In this document: in pieces, positions 44,271 through 53,576 of the stretch
Layout of the letters: every line of letters begins with the position of its first letter
Position numbering within the stretch: the stretch's first letter is position 1
NCBI GenBank assembly: GCA_030748635.1
Contig: JASMLP010000028.1
Location: 24,633 to 88,632, forward strand
Reading direction: 5' to 3'
From: Planctomycetota bacterium
GTDB taxonomy: Bacteria > Planctomycetota > JACQVV01 > JASMLP01
DNA length: 64,000 nucleotides
Notes under the pieces: model-generated
The model's input: only the letters and a program-made list of their open reading frames with translations
Told to the model about the DNA's origin: nothing
Databases searched by the model: none
Translations under genes and position numbers: made by a program

Positions 44271-44282
44271 CTCAAATTTGAG
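44271..44282. promoter_or_regulatory. Palindrome CTCAAATTTGAG at the histidine kinase start
   Basis: A perfect 12-bp palindrome ending 5 bases before the AGGAG region used by the kinase gene at 44265, and adjoining GAATGAGTCAT (44282-44292). It could be an operator or an RNA hairpin controlling the ribosome site. Confidence 0.4.
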
Positions 44283-44345
44283 AATGAGTCATCATTGTAC
44301 ACAACCTGTTGCCTGACGAGCACCTCGGCACGTGGCCGTGGTGGT

Positions 44346-44375
44346 TTGTGAGGGGGGATCATGCGATAATAAAAT
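44346..44375 (+). promoter_or_regulatory. Sigma-70-type promoter for the FHA-protease gene
   Basis: TTGTGA and TAAAAT separated by 18 bases; the -10 ends 10 nt before the ATG at 44386 and no ribosome site is present, so the message is probably leaderless. Confidence 0.5.
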
Positions 44376-44385
44376 AAGATATCCG

Positions 44386-45975
44386 ATGAAGTTCACCTTC
44401 CAGTTCTTGCACGATGCTACCCTTTCTCCGGTTTCAATCGAGGAGGAGGTGGTGCATATCGGGACGGCGCCAGGCAACCATATCTCCTTTGATCGCGGTC
44501 GGCACCCGATGGTTTCCCGGGCGCATGCTCAGATCCTGGCTGATGAGTCGGGAACGGTCTGGCTTTACGACAATGACAGTCGATCCGGGATCTATATCGA
44601 TGGGCAGCAAGTGGAGGATCGAAAAGAACTCGTTGAAGGTGTTCAGATCACATTCGGAAAGAAAGGACCGACACTTCAGGTCTCTTTCCAGTCGAATGGA
44701 TCCCGGGTCCTGACTCGTAAGCGGGTCGGTCAAACTGCGATTATTCGCCTGGTTCGCGACGAGGTGTCCCGGCGCCAGGCCGCGATGGGGCCGCTTCGTG
44801 GGATTACCGGTGCGGTCAAGCGAGTGGTGACCGATGGATCTCCGGAATTCAAGCGTAACGCCTCTGTCTTGTTGATCCTTATCGCGAGTTGCCTGGCGGT
44901 TGTCTGGTATCGCGTGGGGGTGGGTGAGGGAGAGCAGAGGCAAACGCGAGAATTGCTCGATGCCAATGTGGAGGAAACTCGTAGCCGCCTCCTCAGTAAT
45001 CAAAAGGTTCTGGATGAAACCCGTCGTCGCTTGCAGGCCAACGGAGTGGATTTGCAAGAGACTCGCCAGCGCTTGGTGAAGAATCAGGAGGCGTTGCAAG
45101 AAACCCGTCGTCAACTGGAAGATACTCGATCTCGTGAAGTGGAGACTCGGCAGGAGTTAGCTCGATACGAGGGGCTGCACGATGAATTTTCCCGGGAAAT
45201 TGGAAAACGCAAAAAGCTGGAGCGCGAGTTGGAGCAATTGCGAACGGGAATGGGAGATCCATTTGCCGGAGTGGCTCATGCCTACCGGGATGGGGTTTAC
45301 CTGATCGCGGTACGGTTTCCCAACGGACAGCTTCAGGGGTTGGGGACCGCTTTTCTTGTTCGTGAAGATGGTGTTCTGGCTACCAATGCTCACGTTATCC
45401 TGGGAATTCGGGAATTGATTGAACGTTTTTCGAGACGAGGAATTCAGGTTCAACCGATTCTGATCATGAATCGAGAACCAGCCAAGAGGTTCCGGATTTT
45501 GCAGATGAAGGTTCACCCCGAGTACACCAAGAAGCGTTCCCAGTCCGTGGATACCGCGGTGATGAAAATCGACACGGTTGGGGAGCGGCTGGGGCCGGTG
45601 TTGCGGCTCGCTTCGTCCAAGGTGTTACGGAATCTTCGGTCCGGACAACCGATCGCGCTGCTGGGATTTCCAGGGGAGGAGAACAATCCGCACAAGCCGA
45701 TTGCGACCTTCAAGCACGGTCACATCAGTCGGGTCACCACCTTGCAGAAGGCGGCGGGTTCCTATCTCGATGAAATTCTGGTCCAGCATTCGGTTTCGAT
45801 TACTCCGGGAACGAGTGGAAGTCCGATTCTGGATGACCAGGGGCGGGTGGTGGCGATTCAGTCGTCCGGTTTGGCCATTACCATTCGCCCTCTGGGTATC
45901 CGCTTCATGTCACCCGCTCGGATCAACTGGGCGATTCGTGGCGATAAAATTCAGGAATTGCTCGAGGAATTTTGA
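44386..45975 (+). CDS. FHA-domain, coiled-coil, trypsin-like serine protease
   Basis: 529 residues from the ATG at 44386. FHA domain (about 1-100) with HPMVSRAHAQILADE; FHA domains bind phosphothreonine, though the Ser-Gly-Ile tail deviates from the usual Asn-Gly-Thr. A transmembrane helix follows (ASVLLILIASCLAVVWY, near 165-182), then a long coiled coil of ETRRRLQ-type heptads (about 190-290). The C-terminal chymotrypsin-fold protease has a full triad: His336 (ATNAHV), Asp389 (SVDTAVMKID) and Ser479 (GTSGSPI). This is a HtrA-like envelope protease without PDZ, with a cytoplasmic phospho-sensor. It faces the HK-RR operon and is coupled to the HEAT gene. Confidence 0.87.
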   Translation: MKFTFQFLHDATLSPVSIEEEVVHIGTAPGNHISFDRGRHPMVSRAHAQILADESGTVWLYDNDSRSGIYIDGQQVEDRKELVEGVQITFGKKGPTLQVSFQSNGSRVLTRKRVGQTAIIRLVRDEVSRRQAAMGPLRGITGAVKRVVTDGSPEFKRNASVLLILIASCLAVVWYRVGVGEGEQRQTRELLDANVEETRSRLLSNQKVLDETRRRLQANGVDLQETRQRLVKNQEALQETRRQLEDTRSREVETRQELARYEGLHDEFSREIGKRKKLERELEQLRTGMGDPFAGVAHAYRDGVYLIAVRFPNGQLQGLGTAFLVREDGVLATNAHVILGIRELIERFSRRGIQVQPILIMNREPAKRFRILQMKVHPEYTKKRSQSVDTAVMKIDTVGERLGPVLRLASSKVLRNLRSGQPIALLGFPGEENNPHKPIATFKHGHISRVTTLQKAAGSYLDEILVQHSVSITPGTSGSPILDDQGRVVAIQSSGLAITIRPLGIRFMSPARINWAIRGDKIQELLEEF

Positions 45976-45976
45976 G

Positions 45977-48805
45977 GTGATTTCCTGGCGTGGTATTGTC
46001 AGCACCTTGTGGATGGGAATTTTTCTCGTTTGGGCCGATTTTGGAGCGGCTCAAGACGATTCGAAGGCCTTGCTGGAGCAGTTGGAGTCGATCGTTCAAA
46101 ATTCCGAAATTCCGGCGGACAAGCGGAAGAGGGTATTGCAAGACGTTCGTCTGGAAGTACTTCGCCGCGCGATCAGTGCCGAGGTCGTACTCGATCGCAT
46201 CGAGTCGTTCATCCAGCAGCAGGAGGAGGAGATCTTCGGTTATTCCCTCGATCTGACTCGGGCCTGGATTCACCTGTTTTCGGTCTGTCCGGATCCTCGT
46301 TCGACTCGGGCTTTGATCGGGGCTTCGTCCGCGTCGCGGTTTCAGGTTCGTGAGGCGGCCTGCGAAGGGCTGGGAAGAATCGGTGGTGAGGGAGCCGTGG
46401 AAGCGCTCACAGTCCTCCTGCGGGATGCGGTCCCTCGGGTTTCGATCGCGGCTTGCTACGCCCTGGGAAGATTGAGGTCTGAAGAGGCAGCCGCTCAGAT
46501 CATTCCTCTTCTCGAAGGGCATCTTGATGTGAGGATCGCCGCTTGCCGATCTCTGGCCCAGTGTGGAGGTGATCGAGCCCTCCCGTCTCTCCTCGAGGCG
46601 ACTGGGGATAAAGATTCCGATGTTCGCCTCGAGGCGCTGGGGGCTGCGCTGGAGATCGTGGAGTCATCAACGACTACTTCCGGCTTCCGATCCCAATCTT
46701 TACTCGCTTTTGTCGCTGGGTTTCTCAGTGACGCCAGCATCGATGTTCGCTGCGGTGTGATCCGGATGCTGGTGGAGAGGAATCATCTTTTTGCGGTGGG
46801 AGACTTGATCGAAGCTCTTTCGGCGCCGCACGATTGGATTCGATATCCATCGTGTCGAATGCTTCATGCGCTGTATTCACAACGTTTTGGATACGACCCC
46901 GGCGAAGCTCCCGATAGCGAACTGAATCGTGATGCGGTCGAACGATGGAAAGCTTGGTGGGCGAAGAAATCGAGTCATCCGGATCGAGATCGGATGACTC
47001 TTCTGCTCGTAGGGCTGAGAAGCCCTCTGGGCAAAATCCGACAGGGAGTGGAGCGGCAAATCACGGTTTTGGGAACGAAGTCCCCTGATCTCTACTGGGC
47101 TCCCGAGTCGGGTGATGATCTGATTTACGGCTGTTCGGTGGTCGGTATCGAGTGTCGACGAGTTCTGGCTCGGATTCTTGCTGTGGGGGCTCCCGCGGCA
47201 GGTCAGGAGCTCTTTCGCTCCTGGCTGGAAGATGAGGATCAGGCGATTCGGGAAGCTGGATTGACGGCTCTTTTGCGCCTGGGACTCGAGGAGGATCTGC
47301 TCCGTATGGCCGGTCGACTTGGGGATCCTTCGGACGAGGTGTTCCATAAAATTCTGAAAGCTCTGGTTCAGAATCCATCTCCGCGATCCACGACTCTTCT
47401 CATCTCGGCGGCTCGAACTCTTTCGAACCCAGAGAGGCTTCTGGCGGTGATTCGTGGACTCGGGCTCAGGAAAGATCCGAAGGCTTGCGCCTATCTCGAA
47501 TCGCTCGTCCCGTTATCGGATCGATCACGATCTCTGGCTCTCCTCGACGCTTATCGAGAGATCGATCATCCCGATTCAGTCCGTGGCGGGTGCCTGTTGA
47601 CACAGCATGAAGATCCCCTGGTTCGGACTCGAAGTTGTCTTTGGCTGGGACGGATGATTCAGATGGGGTGGGGAGGAGATGAGGTTACGGAATGCTTGCA
47701 GACTCGTCTAGCAGACGATGAGGAGAGTGTGGTTCGAAGGGCCGCGTCCTGGAGCCTCGGGTGGGGGGAGTGTCGAACCGATGTTCTGGTCTCCCTGGAA
47801 AAGGCGACCTGGGATCCCGAGGTCGCCGAAGCAGCGCTCCAGTCGATGGGGCGACTGGGAGGCGAGAAGGCTCTGGTGGGGCTCAAGCGAGTACTCGATC
47901 GGGCATCGGAAGAAAATATTCGAGTCGAGGTATTTCGCGCTCTGGGACGTCTGGAATCGGCCGCGGCGGATCCGATCCTGATGCAAGGTCTCGGGGATCG
48001 ATCCGACCAGGTACGGCGTGTGATTCTGGAGGGTGAGATCTCGATCGAACAGGATGCCCAGGTGGAACGGATCGTGGAATTGGTGCGTTCTGATCCTAGC
48101 TTGTCTGTGCGAGTTTCCGCCACAATCGCTCTGGCAAGAGCGGAGGGGGAGAAGGCCGGAAACCTGCTGGTGCAGTTGGCCGATGAAGCCGACCGGGAAG
48201 AAATTCGGCTGGCTGCCCGGTGCGGCCTCTACGGCAGCGGGCGAATAAGCACATTCGATGCTGGAATTCTCGAGGTCGAACAGGTTCGCCTGGTGTCGTT
48301 TGCGCTGGAGACCCTTGCCAAGCGACCGATCAAGGTCGATTGGAATTCCTTGATCGATCGGTTGGCGAAGGGGCGCTACGACAAGGAACTTGTCGAGGGG
48401 CGCGATCCTTTGGAGCTTCGGGTGGCGTGGGCTTTTCTGGCCGGAGCAGAAACCGAGATGCCAGGAGGGATGACGGATTGGGTGGGGCAACGTTCCGCTC
48501 CTTGTGTGTCCCTGGTCAAGCTCTTGCGAGGACAGGGAGGAGAGAAGGAACTCCAGGTTGTTCGGCGTGGGTTCGGATATCTTCTGGATGGACTTCAGGA
48601 AGGTGATTTTTCCACCCGCAGAGCTCTGTCCGATTTCGTTTTTCAGGCGACCGGGAAGCGGTTTGAGTACGATCCCAGGGCGGGGCGTGGAGAACGTCGC
48701 AAGGCGGTCATTCGCTTTCGAAGATGGTGGCATGAAATGTCGAGAAATCTCTCTTGGAGTGAGACGGACAAGAAATTCGTTTCGGGCACATTCAAGGATG
48801 AGTGA
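45977..48805 (+). CDS. Large exported HEAT-repeat protein
   Basis: 943 residues from a GTG start 1 base after the upstream stop; the track's longer ORF runs through the protease gene. A likely signal peptide (WRGIVSTLWMGIFLVWADFGAAQ) precedes many HEAT-like repeats, e.g. VREAACEGLGRIGGEGAVEALT, VSIAACYALGRLRSEEAAAQII and VRRAASWSLGWGE. No catalytic motif is seen. Such repeats form superhelical protein-binding scaffolds, here in the periplasm, possibly binding the neighbouring protease. The last segment (about 860-943) is basic and non-repetitive. Confidence 0.8.
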   Translation: MISWRGIVSTLWMGIFLVWADFGAAQDDSKALLEQLESIVQNSEIPADKRKRVLQDVRLEVLRRAISAEVVLDRIESFIQQQEEEIFGYSLDLTRAWIHLFSVCPDPRSTRALIGASSASRFQVREAACEGLGRIGGEGAVEALTVLLRDAVPRVSIAACYALGRLRSEEAAAQIIPLLEGHLDVRIAACRSLAQCGGDRALPSLLEATGDKDSDVRLEALGAALEIVESSTTTSGFRSQSLLAFVAGFLSDASIDVRCGVIRMLVERNHLFAVGDLIEALSAPHDWIRYPSCRMLHALYSQRFGYDPGEAPDSELNRDAVERWKAWWAKKSSHPDRDRMTLLLVGLRSPLGKIRQGVERQITVLGTKSPDLYWAPESGDDLIYGCSVVGIECRRVLARILAVGAPAAGQELFRSWLEDEDQAIREAGLTALLRLGLEEDLLRMAGRLGDPSDEVFHKILKALVQNPSPRSTTLLISAARTLSNPERLLAVIRGLGLRKDPKACAYLESLVPLSDRSRSLALLDAYREIDHPDSVRGGCLLTQHEDPLVRTRSCLWLGRMIQMGWGGDEVTECLQTRLADDEESVVRRAASWSLGWGECRTDVLVSLEKATWDPEVAEAALQSMGRLGGEKALVGLKRVLDRASEENIRVEVFRALGRLESAAADPILMQGLGDRSDQVRRVILEGEISIEQDAQVERIVELVRSDPSLSVRVSATIALARAEGEKAGNLLVQLADEADREEIRLAARCGLYGSGRISTFDAGILEVEQVRLVSFALETLAKRPIKVDWNSLIDRLAKGRYDKELVEGRDPLELRVAWAFLAGAETEMPGGMTDWVGQRSAPCVSLVKLLRGQGGEKELQVVRRGFGYLLDGLQEGDFSTRRALSDFVFQATGKRFEYDPRAGRGERRKAVIRFRRWWHEMSRNLSWSETDKKFVSGTFKDE

Positions 48806-49441
48806 GTGAATATGGGTTTTCTTGAGTCCGGAATAGAAGAATTCCTCGGGGACTGGATCGACCAGGACGATGCGGTGTTAGCAGCCATGGAGGAGGAAGC
48901 TCGAGAGCGCTCCTTCCCGATTGTCGGTCCGGAAGTGGGGCGTTTCCTCGCTCAACTGGTTCTCCTCTCCAGGGCTCGACGAATCCTGGAAATGGGGTCG
49001 GGGTTTGGATATTCGGCTCTCTGGATGGCTCGGTATCTACCCTCTGGAGGCCGGGTGATTCAGACTGAAAACGATCCGGATAATGTGGATCGGTCTCGTG
49101 AATATTTCCAACGCGCGGGATGTGAGGATCGGACGGAGTGGCATCTTGGTGATGCCATGGAGATTGTTTCGGGTCTGGAGGGGGGCTTTGACCTGGTTCT
49201 GATCGATGTAGAAAAATCGAGATATCCAGCGGCTTTCGAACAGGTACGGGATCGCTTGAATCCCGGAGGGCTTTTGGTGGTTGACAACGCTCTCTGGAGA
49301 GGGCAAGTCGCCAACCCCAACTTCCAGGACTCTTCCACTCTGGGTGTGCGCAAGCTTCTGGAGGCGGTGGCGTCGGACAGGGCACTCCTCTGCAGTTTAC
49401 TCCCACTGCGAGATGGGGTTCTGGTCGCATTGCGCCGGTAG
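48806..49441 (+). CDS. SAM-dependent O-methyltransferase (COMT-like)
   Basis: 211 residues, class I methyltransferase of the O-methyltransferase 3/CCoAOMT type. Motif I is RILEMGSGFGYSALWMAR and the acidic motif is FDLVLIDVEKSRYPAAF, followed by GGLLVVDNALWRG, the family metal/substrate block. Substrate unknown. GTG 48806 directly follows the HEAT stop; ATG 48812 is the alternative. It is probably the third gene of the protease-HEAT-methyltransferase unit and is convergent with the PpiD-like gene. Confidence 0.85.
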   Translation: MNMGFLESGIEEFLGDWIDQDDAVLAAMEEEARERSFPIVGPEVGRFLAQLVLLSRARRILEMGSGFGYSALWMARYLPSGGRVIQTENDPDNVDRSREYFQRAGCEDRTEWHLGDAMEIVSGLEGGFDLVLIDVEKSRYPAAFEQVRDRLNPGGLLVVDNALWRGQVANPNFQDSSTLGVRKLLEAVASDRALLCSLLPLRDGVLVALRR

Positions 49442-49489
49442 TTCGAAGGGGACCTCGGCGCCACCTATGAATCGGAATTTCTGTTCGGT

Positions 49490-51703
49490 CTATTTTTCGA
49501 AGAGATCTTTGTAGACCTCTTTGCTCAGGGAGAGTTCACCATTTTTAATCGCGGTTTCGAGAACGCTTCGAGATTCGAGATAGCGACTCTGGTAGTCGGC
49601 CAGGCGACGTTTTGAGATGTCAGAACGGATCCGTTCCACCGCATGATCTGGGATGTCATTTTCAGACGGGGGTGTGGCCTTGGTGACTTGGATGAGAAAT
49701 GTGCGACTTTCGTCGTCGGTCTGAATCGGGTCGAGAATTTTGCCGAGATTTTCGGCTCGGATGCTGCTCAGAATCGCGCTCACATTTTGTCCGAACTGCG
49801 TCAATTTGCGGGCATCCTGAAAAGTCCCTGTATCCTGGATGGTTAGCCGGTTTTGATTGGCTCCCTCTTTCCACGAAGTTTTGCGCATGGTTTCGGCGAT
49901 TTGGGTCATATCTTTTTTCGTTCGATCTGCGCAGTAGCTTTGATAAAGCACATCGAGGATGGCTTCGGGCGAAACCTCTTGGGTGGTGTCCCGTTTTGTG
50001 ACTCGCACGTACAGTGGACCGTGGCTCGTGGTGAGCGTAGCTCCTGACTGACCGGGTTGAAGGGACTGGATTCGTGTGAGTAACGCCTTCTCATGGCGGA
50101 AAAACGGGAAAGCGGAAAGGTTCGACATGGAGATCGGACCGACTGTTTGATAGTGGAGTTCGAGGTTTTTGGACTCGGCTTCAAACGACTTTTTGGAATC
50201 TTCGAGCAGGGTAGAAAGCTCCTCGATCCTTTCAGTACATTGCTTGCGGGCCAGCGTGCTTTTCTGAATGAGTTCCAGGTCCGCTCGAACCTCCTCGAAA
50301 GAGGGGGGATTCCCGGAAGAATCGGGCGGAAGAGTGGACTTGATCCGATCGTAAAACCCTCGAAGTTCGCGTGTAGTGACCTGAAGGCTTTTACTGGCTT
50401 CTGTGGGGTTGGCGTGGGCAACCTGGAGAGTGAGGAGGTCGTCTCTAGTAAATTTGTCTGGATGTGAGGCTCGGTACCCTTCGAGGATCGTGTCTCGGTC
50501 GATGTCCGAACGAGTTCGCACCTGCTCTGCGCTTTTGGATAGAAGGATAAAGAAGACGGGCGCTTCATTGGACTCATCTCTGAGTACACGTCCTTCACCG
50601 ACTTGCATGTTGGGGAGAGCATCGACTACAGGTGTGGGCACGAAATGGTCGATAAATATTGTTTCTGGTATCTCCTCCGGGGTCAGGTCGTGGATTCGGG
50701 TGAGTTCCAGTCCGGTCTGGAGGGCCAGGGTTGCTGGGTTCGTGGTTCCGGATTCGAACAAGGAGGTGGCTTTCTCGACAGATTTCCGAGTGCTTTCGTT
50801 GCGGGCTTCGGTTCGCAGCAGACTTCGAACCATTTCTCGGGTGACCTTGGAATCTTTTTTGAGTTCGTTTTCGAGTCGAGCGGTTACGTCTTTCTCCGCG
50901 ATGGCCAAGGCGTTGGTGTTTGAGATGTCGGGGCCGTGAAGAAGAACCCCATGGATCCGCTCTGGGGAACGGAATTCGGGGTGGTCGTGCAGGTGGTTTT
51001 CGTAGTACCAGTCCAGGACCGCCTTTTCATGAGCGGGCAGTCCCCCCTCGGACTCTAATTCGCGACGAATTTCGTCGGTGGATCGTTCTACGAATTGAAG
51101 TTGAAAGACCTTGTTCTGGGACTGGTATTCCGTCAAGACTTCTTGAATGGAGACTTTCGACTGCTGTTCGATCAGGAATGATTGCCATTTGCGGATCAGC
51201 AACCACTGGCTCAGGATTTTCATCAAATCTTGTTCGGAGAAGATTCCAGAATTGATCCCGTTCTGGATCGATTTGCGACCTTTTTCAGCCGTTCCCGTCT
51301 GACTGACATCTGAGTAGCGACTTCGCCTTTGCTCATTTTCTACTCGAGTTCCGATATCGGAGTAGATCTGCTGGAGAAATTTGTCGATTTCTTTTTCGTG
51401 AACGCTGAGTCCCGCTTGTTTGGCGGCGCGGAGTTGGTAAATCCAGGAGTAGGGGGCAAAGGGGTCGTTTTGTACGTCCCAGGCGGCGGGGTCGCTGGAA
51501 ATGGATCCGAGAATTCTCATCCGTCGACGAACATTTTCGACTTCCCATTGAGAAACCGATTTTTGAAAGATTTCCGCGACAGTTTCATCCCCTTCTTGCG
51601 GGGTGAAGAGGTAGGCGCCGGGAAGCCCAAACATGAGGGCAAGCAGGGATCCGAAGATGATCAGCATCCAGCGCTGGTATTCTTGTACCTTCTCGAAATA
51701 CAT
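49490..51703 (-). CDS. PpiD/SurA_N-like membrane-anchored folding factor
   Basis: 737 residues with one N-terminal transmembrane helix (MLIIFGSLLALMFGLPGAYLF, about 13-33) and a long periplasmic part. Residues about 85-240 show SurA_N-like helices. The central and C-terminal segments have PPIC-like ends (GPLYVRVTKRD, PVFFILLSK), but no complete parvulin domain is evident. It is shaped like PpiD, the inner-membrane periplasmic chaperone, though larger. Last gene of the PPIase-scpB operon. Isomerase activity is doubtful. Confidence 0.6.
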   Translation of the reverse strand: MYFEKVQEYQRWMLIIFGSLLALMFGLPGAYLFTPQEGDETVAEIFQKSVSQWEVENVRRRMRILGSISSDPAAWDVQNDPFAPYSWIYQLRAAKQAGLSVHEKEIDKFLQQIYSDIGTRVENEQRRSRYSDVSQTGTAEKGRKSIQNGINSGIFSEQDLMKILSQWLLIRKWQSFLIEQQSKVSIQEVLTEYQSQNKVFQLQFVERSTDEIRRELESEGGLPAHEKAVLDWYYENHLHDHPEFRSPERIHGVLLHGPDISNTNALAIAEKDVTARLENELKKDSKVTREMVRSLLRTEARNESTRKSVEKATSLFESGTTNPATLALQTGLELTRIHDLTPEEIPETIFIDHFVPTPVVDALPNMQVGEGRVLRDESNEAPVFFILLSKSAEQVRTRSDIDRDTILEGYRASHPDKFTRDDLLTLQVAHANPTEASKSLQVTTRELRGFYDRIKSTLPPDSSGNPPSFEEVRADLELIQKSTLARKQCTERIEELSTLLEDSKKSFEAESKNLELHYQTVGPISMSNLSAFPFFRHEKALLTRIQSLQPGQSGATLTTSHGPLYVRVTKRDTTQEVSPEAILDVLYQSYCADRTKKDMTQIAETMRKTSWKEGANQNRLTIQDTGTFQDARKLTQFGQNVSAILSSIRAENLGKILDPIQTDDESRTFLIQVTKATPPSENDIPDHAVERIRSDISKRRLADYQSRYLESRSVLETAIKNGELSLSKEVYKDLFEK

Positions 51704-51733
51704 CTGGTATGGCTCCTGGGGAGAGTGTGGGTC

Positions 51734-52504
51734 TCAAACGGAAGGGGGATCTTCAGGATCGCTTTCCTGTGAGGTTGTGTCCAATGTTTCGGTCTCAATG
51801 GGCGGAATCGCCTGGAGAATCGGCGGCTCGGAGAGTTCTGTATCCTCCGGTTCGGAGGATTGCTCGGAGATCGAGTCTCCCGTCGTTCCCGTTTCGGTAA
51901 TCATTTCGGCAAGCCCGGGAAGGTCCCGGACGGATTTGAGAGCAAAATCCTCCAGGAACTTGCGGGTGGTTCCGTAAAGGATCGGTTTCCCGATGACTTC
52001 TTCTCGTTTGACGATGCGAACCAGTTTACGTTCCATCAATTTGCGTAGCAGCGCTCCACTATCGACCCCACGGATGGCATCAATGTCGGCCCGAAGGATG
52101 GGTTGACGATAGGCCACGATCGAAAGAGTTTCGAGAAGCGCGGGCGAAAGACGAGTCGACTTTTTTTTGCGGGCGAGTTTGAGTATGTAGGGAGCGAATT
52201 CGGGGAGGGTTCGGATCTGGAAACCTCCGGCGACATCTTGAATCTCGTAGGGACGCTGTTCGGATGCCCATCGCTCTTTGAGTTGTTCGATTTCCGTCAC
52301 GATTTCAGAATTGGGAAGTATTCCGTCGAGCGCTTCAGCAATTCGAGATGGGTCGAGTGGTTCTCCGGAAGCGAAGAGTAGGGCTTCGATGATTCGACGG
52401 GCAGACTGCTCGGAAAGTGGAGGGAAGGTGGTCGGATCTTGGCTTTCTTCTTCCGGGTCGATCCCTTCGGCCTCAATATCGGGCACGGAGTCGTTTTGTG
52501 TCAT
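51734..52504 (-). CDS. scpB: Segregation and condensation protein B
   Basis: 256 residues from the ATG at 52504. The ScpB winged-helix pair begins SARRIIEALLFASGEPLDPSRIAEAL and includes ALLETLSIVAYRQPILRADIDAIRGVDSG (fragments quoted), which is the family's signature. Beyond it lies an acidic, disordered tail rich in Glu/Pro/Thr/Ser. ScpB dimers bind ScpA and the SMC complex in chromosome condensation; scpA is not in the window. It lies 5 bases after the parvulin-type lipoprotein gene and 30 before the PpiD-like gene. Confidence 0.92.
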   Translation of the reverse strand: MTQNDSVPDIEAEGIDPEEESQDPTTFPPLSEQSARRIIEALLFASGEPLDPSRIAEALDGILPNSEIVTEIEQLKERWASEQRPYEIQDVAGGFQIRTLPEFAPYILKLARKKKSTRLSPALLETLSIVAYRQPILRADIDAIRGVDSGALLRKLMERKLVRIVKREEVIGKPILYGTTRKFLEDFALKSVRDLPGLAEMITETGTTGDSISEQSSEPEDTELSEPPILQAIPPIETETLDTTSQESDPEDPPSV

Positions 52505-52509
52505 GACTG

Positions 52510-53550
52510 TCAGTACCGTTGGATTTCGTAGAATCGTTTGATGCCGATGCGGTCGGCTTGAAAGGAAGCCCACTCCTGGATTTCGTCGGCCAGGACGGGG
52601 TTTTGGACCAGGGAGCGTTCAATTTCTGCCGAGAGTTCCGCGTAGGTCTTCGCTTGAGGTTCATGATATTTGAGCAGTTTGTAGATGCAGAACCCTTCGG
52701 GAAGTTCGATGGCGTCGGAGATCTGTCCGGGACGCATCTTCGAAATGACGGAGCGAACTCCCTCGGGAAGGCGGTTGGCTGTTAGGGTCGGAAGGCGACC
52801 TCCGGAAGAACTCATGGGACCGGAGGATTCTTTCTGGGCGAGGCGGGCGAAATCAGCCCCTCTCCTCAATTTGGACAGAATCGTCTGGCTTTTCTTCGCG
52901 TCGGCGAGAACGATTCGGCGAAGTTCGAAGCGTTCGGTGGTGAGCGCGTAGAAGCGGACCAATCGTTCCAACGGAAGCTTATCCACGAGAATTTGTTCGG
53001 ATTCTTGAGCAAACTGTTTGCGGAGCGATTCGAGGTTGCTCTGGCGTTGCTTCAGGAACGCTTCCAGATCCAGATCCAGCGACTTGCGAATTTTTTTTCT
53101 CGCGTCTTCGATCTTGAACTCCACATCCTTCTCCACCGCGTCGGCGAGTTGCTTCTCGGAAATGGTGATCGCGAGTCGGGTTTTCTCTTGGCGAATCATC
53201 CGACGCAGGATCAATTCTCTGGCGATTTCTTCGAATTCATTGGCGTAACGGATCAGGAAGAGATCGGCAAAATCGGCGGCTCGAATCTTCTCTTTGCCGA
53301 CTTCGACAAGTGTTGGGCCGCGGTCGTGAGAGGAATGACTTCCGGAGGTGGATTTCCGTTTTGATTTGGAACCTTTGGTTCGACCCCGGGGACTGGGGGG
53401 GCGGTCGGATCGAACTTTATGGGGGGAGGCCGGCTTTGAGTTGGCACGCAGAGTCACCGACTCCGGTAAGGGAGTTTTCGCTTCCGGGGCAGGGGGGGCG
53501 CTACAGCAACCGCAAAGAAGTGCCAGGCAGGCAGCAAATCGTAGATTCAT
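52510..53550 (-). CDS. Parvulin-type (PPIC) peptidyl-prolyl isomerase lipoprotein
   Basis: About 346 residues from the ATG at 53550 (the track's 53562 is a GTG). Lipobox in LALLCGC gives an acylated, envelope-anchored protein, followed by a proline/serine-rich linker. A SurA_N-like helical region (about 90-200) precedes a PPIC parvulin domain (about 215-310: GADFARLAQKESSGPMSSSGGRLP, ending RPGQISDAIELPEGFCIYKLL; fragments). It probably assists outer-membrane protein folding. First gene of an operon with scpB and the PpiD-like gene, behind a near-consensus promoter. Confidence 0.85.
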   Translation of the reverse strand: MNLRFAACLALLCGCCSAPPAPEAKTPLPESVTLRANSKPASPHKVRSDRPPSPRGRTKGSKSKRKSTSGSHSSHDRGPTLVEVGKEKIRAADFADLFLIRYANEFEEIARELILRRMIRQEKTRLAITISEKQLADAVEKDVEFKIEDARKKIRKSLDLDLEAFLKQRQSNLESLRKQFAQESEQILVDKLPLERLVRFYALTTERFELRRIVLADAKKSQTILSKLRRGADFARLAQKESSGPMSSSGGRLPTLTANRLPEGVRSVISKMRPGQISDAIELPEGFCIYKLLKYHEPQAKTYAELSAEIERSLVQNPVLADEIQEWASFQADRIGIKRFYEIQRY

Positions 53551-53576
53551 GGACCACTTCACAATAGAAAGGGGGG

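Noticed and set aside
47708-48733. 341-aa minus-strand ORF opposite the HEAT protein
   Set aside because: No family resemblance; the plus-strand frame shows clear HEAT periodicity.
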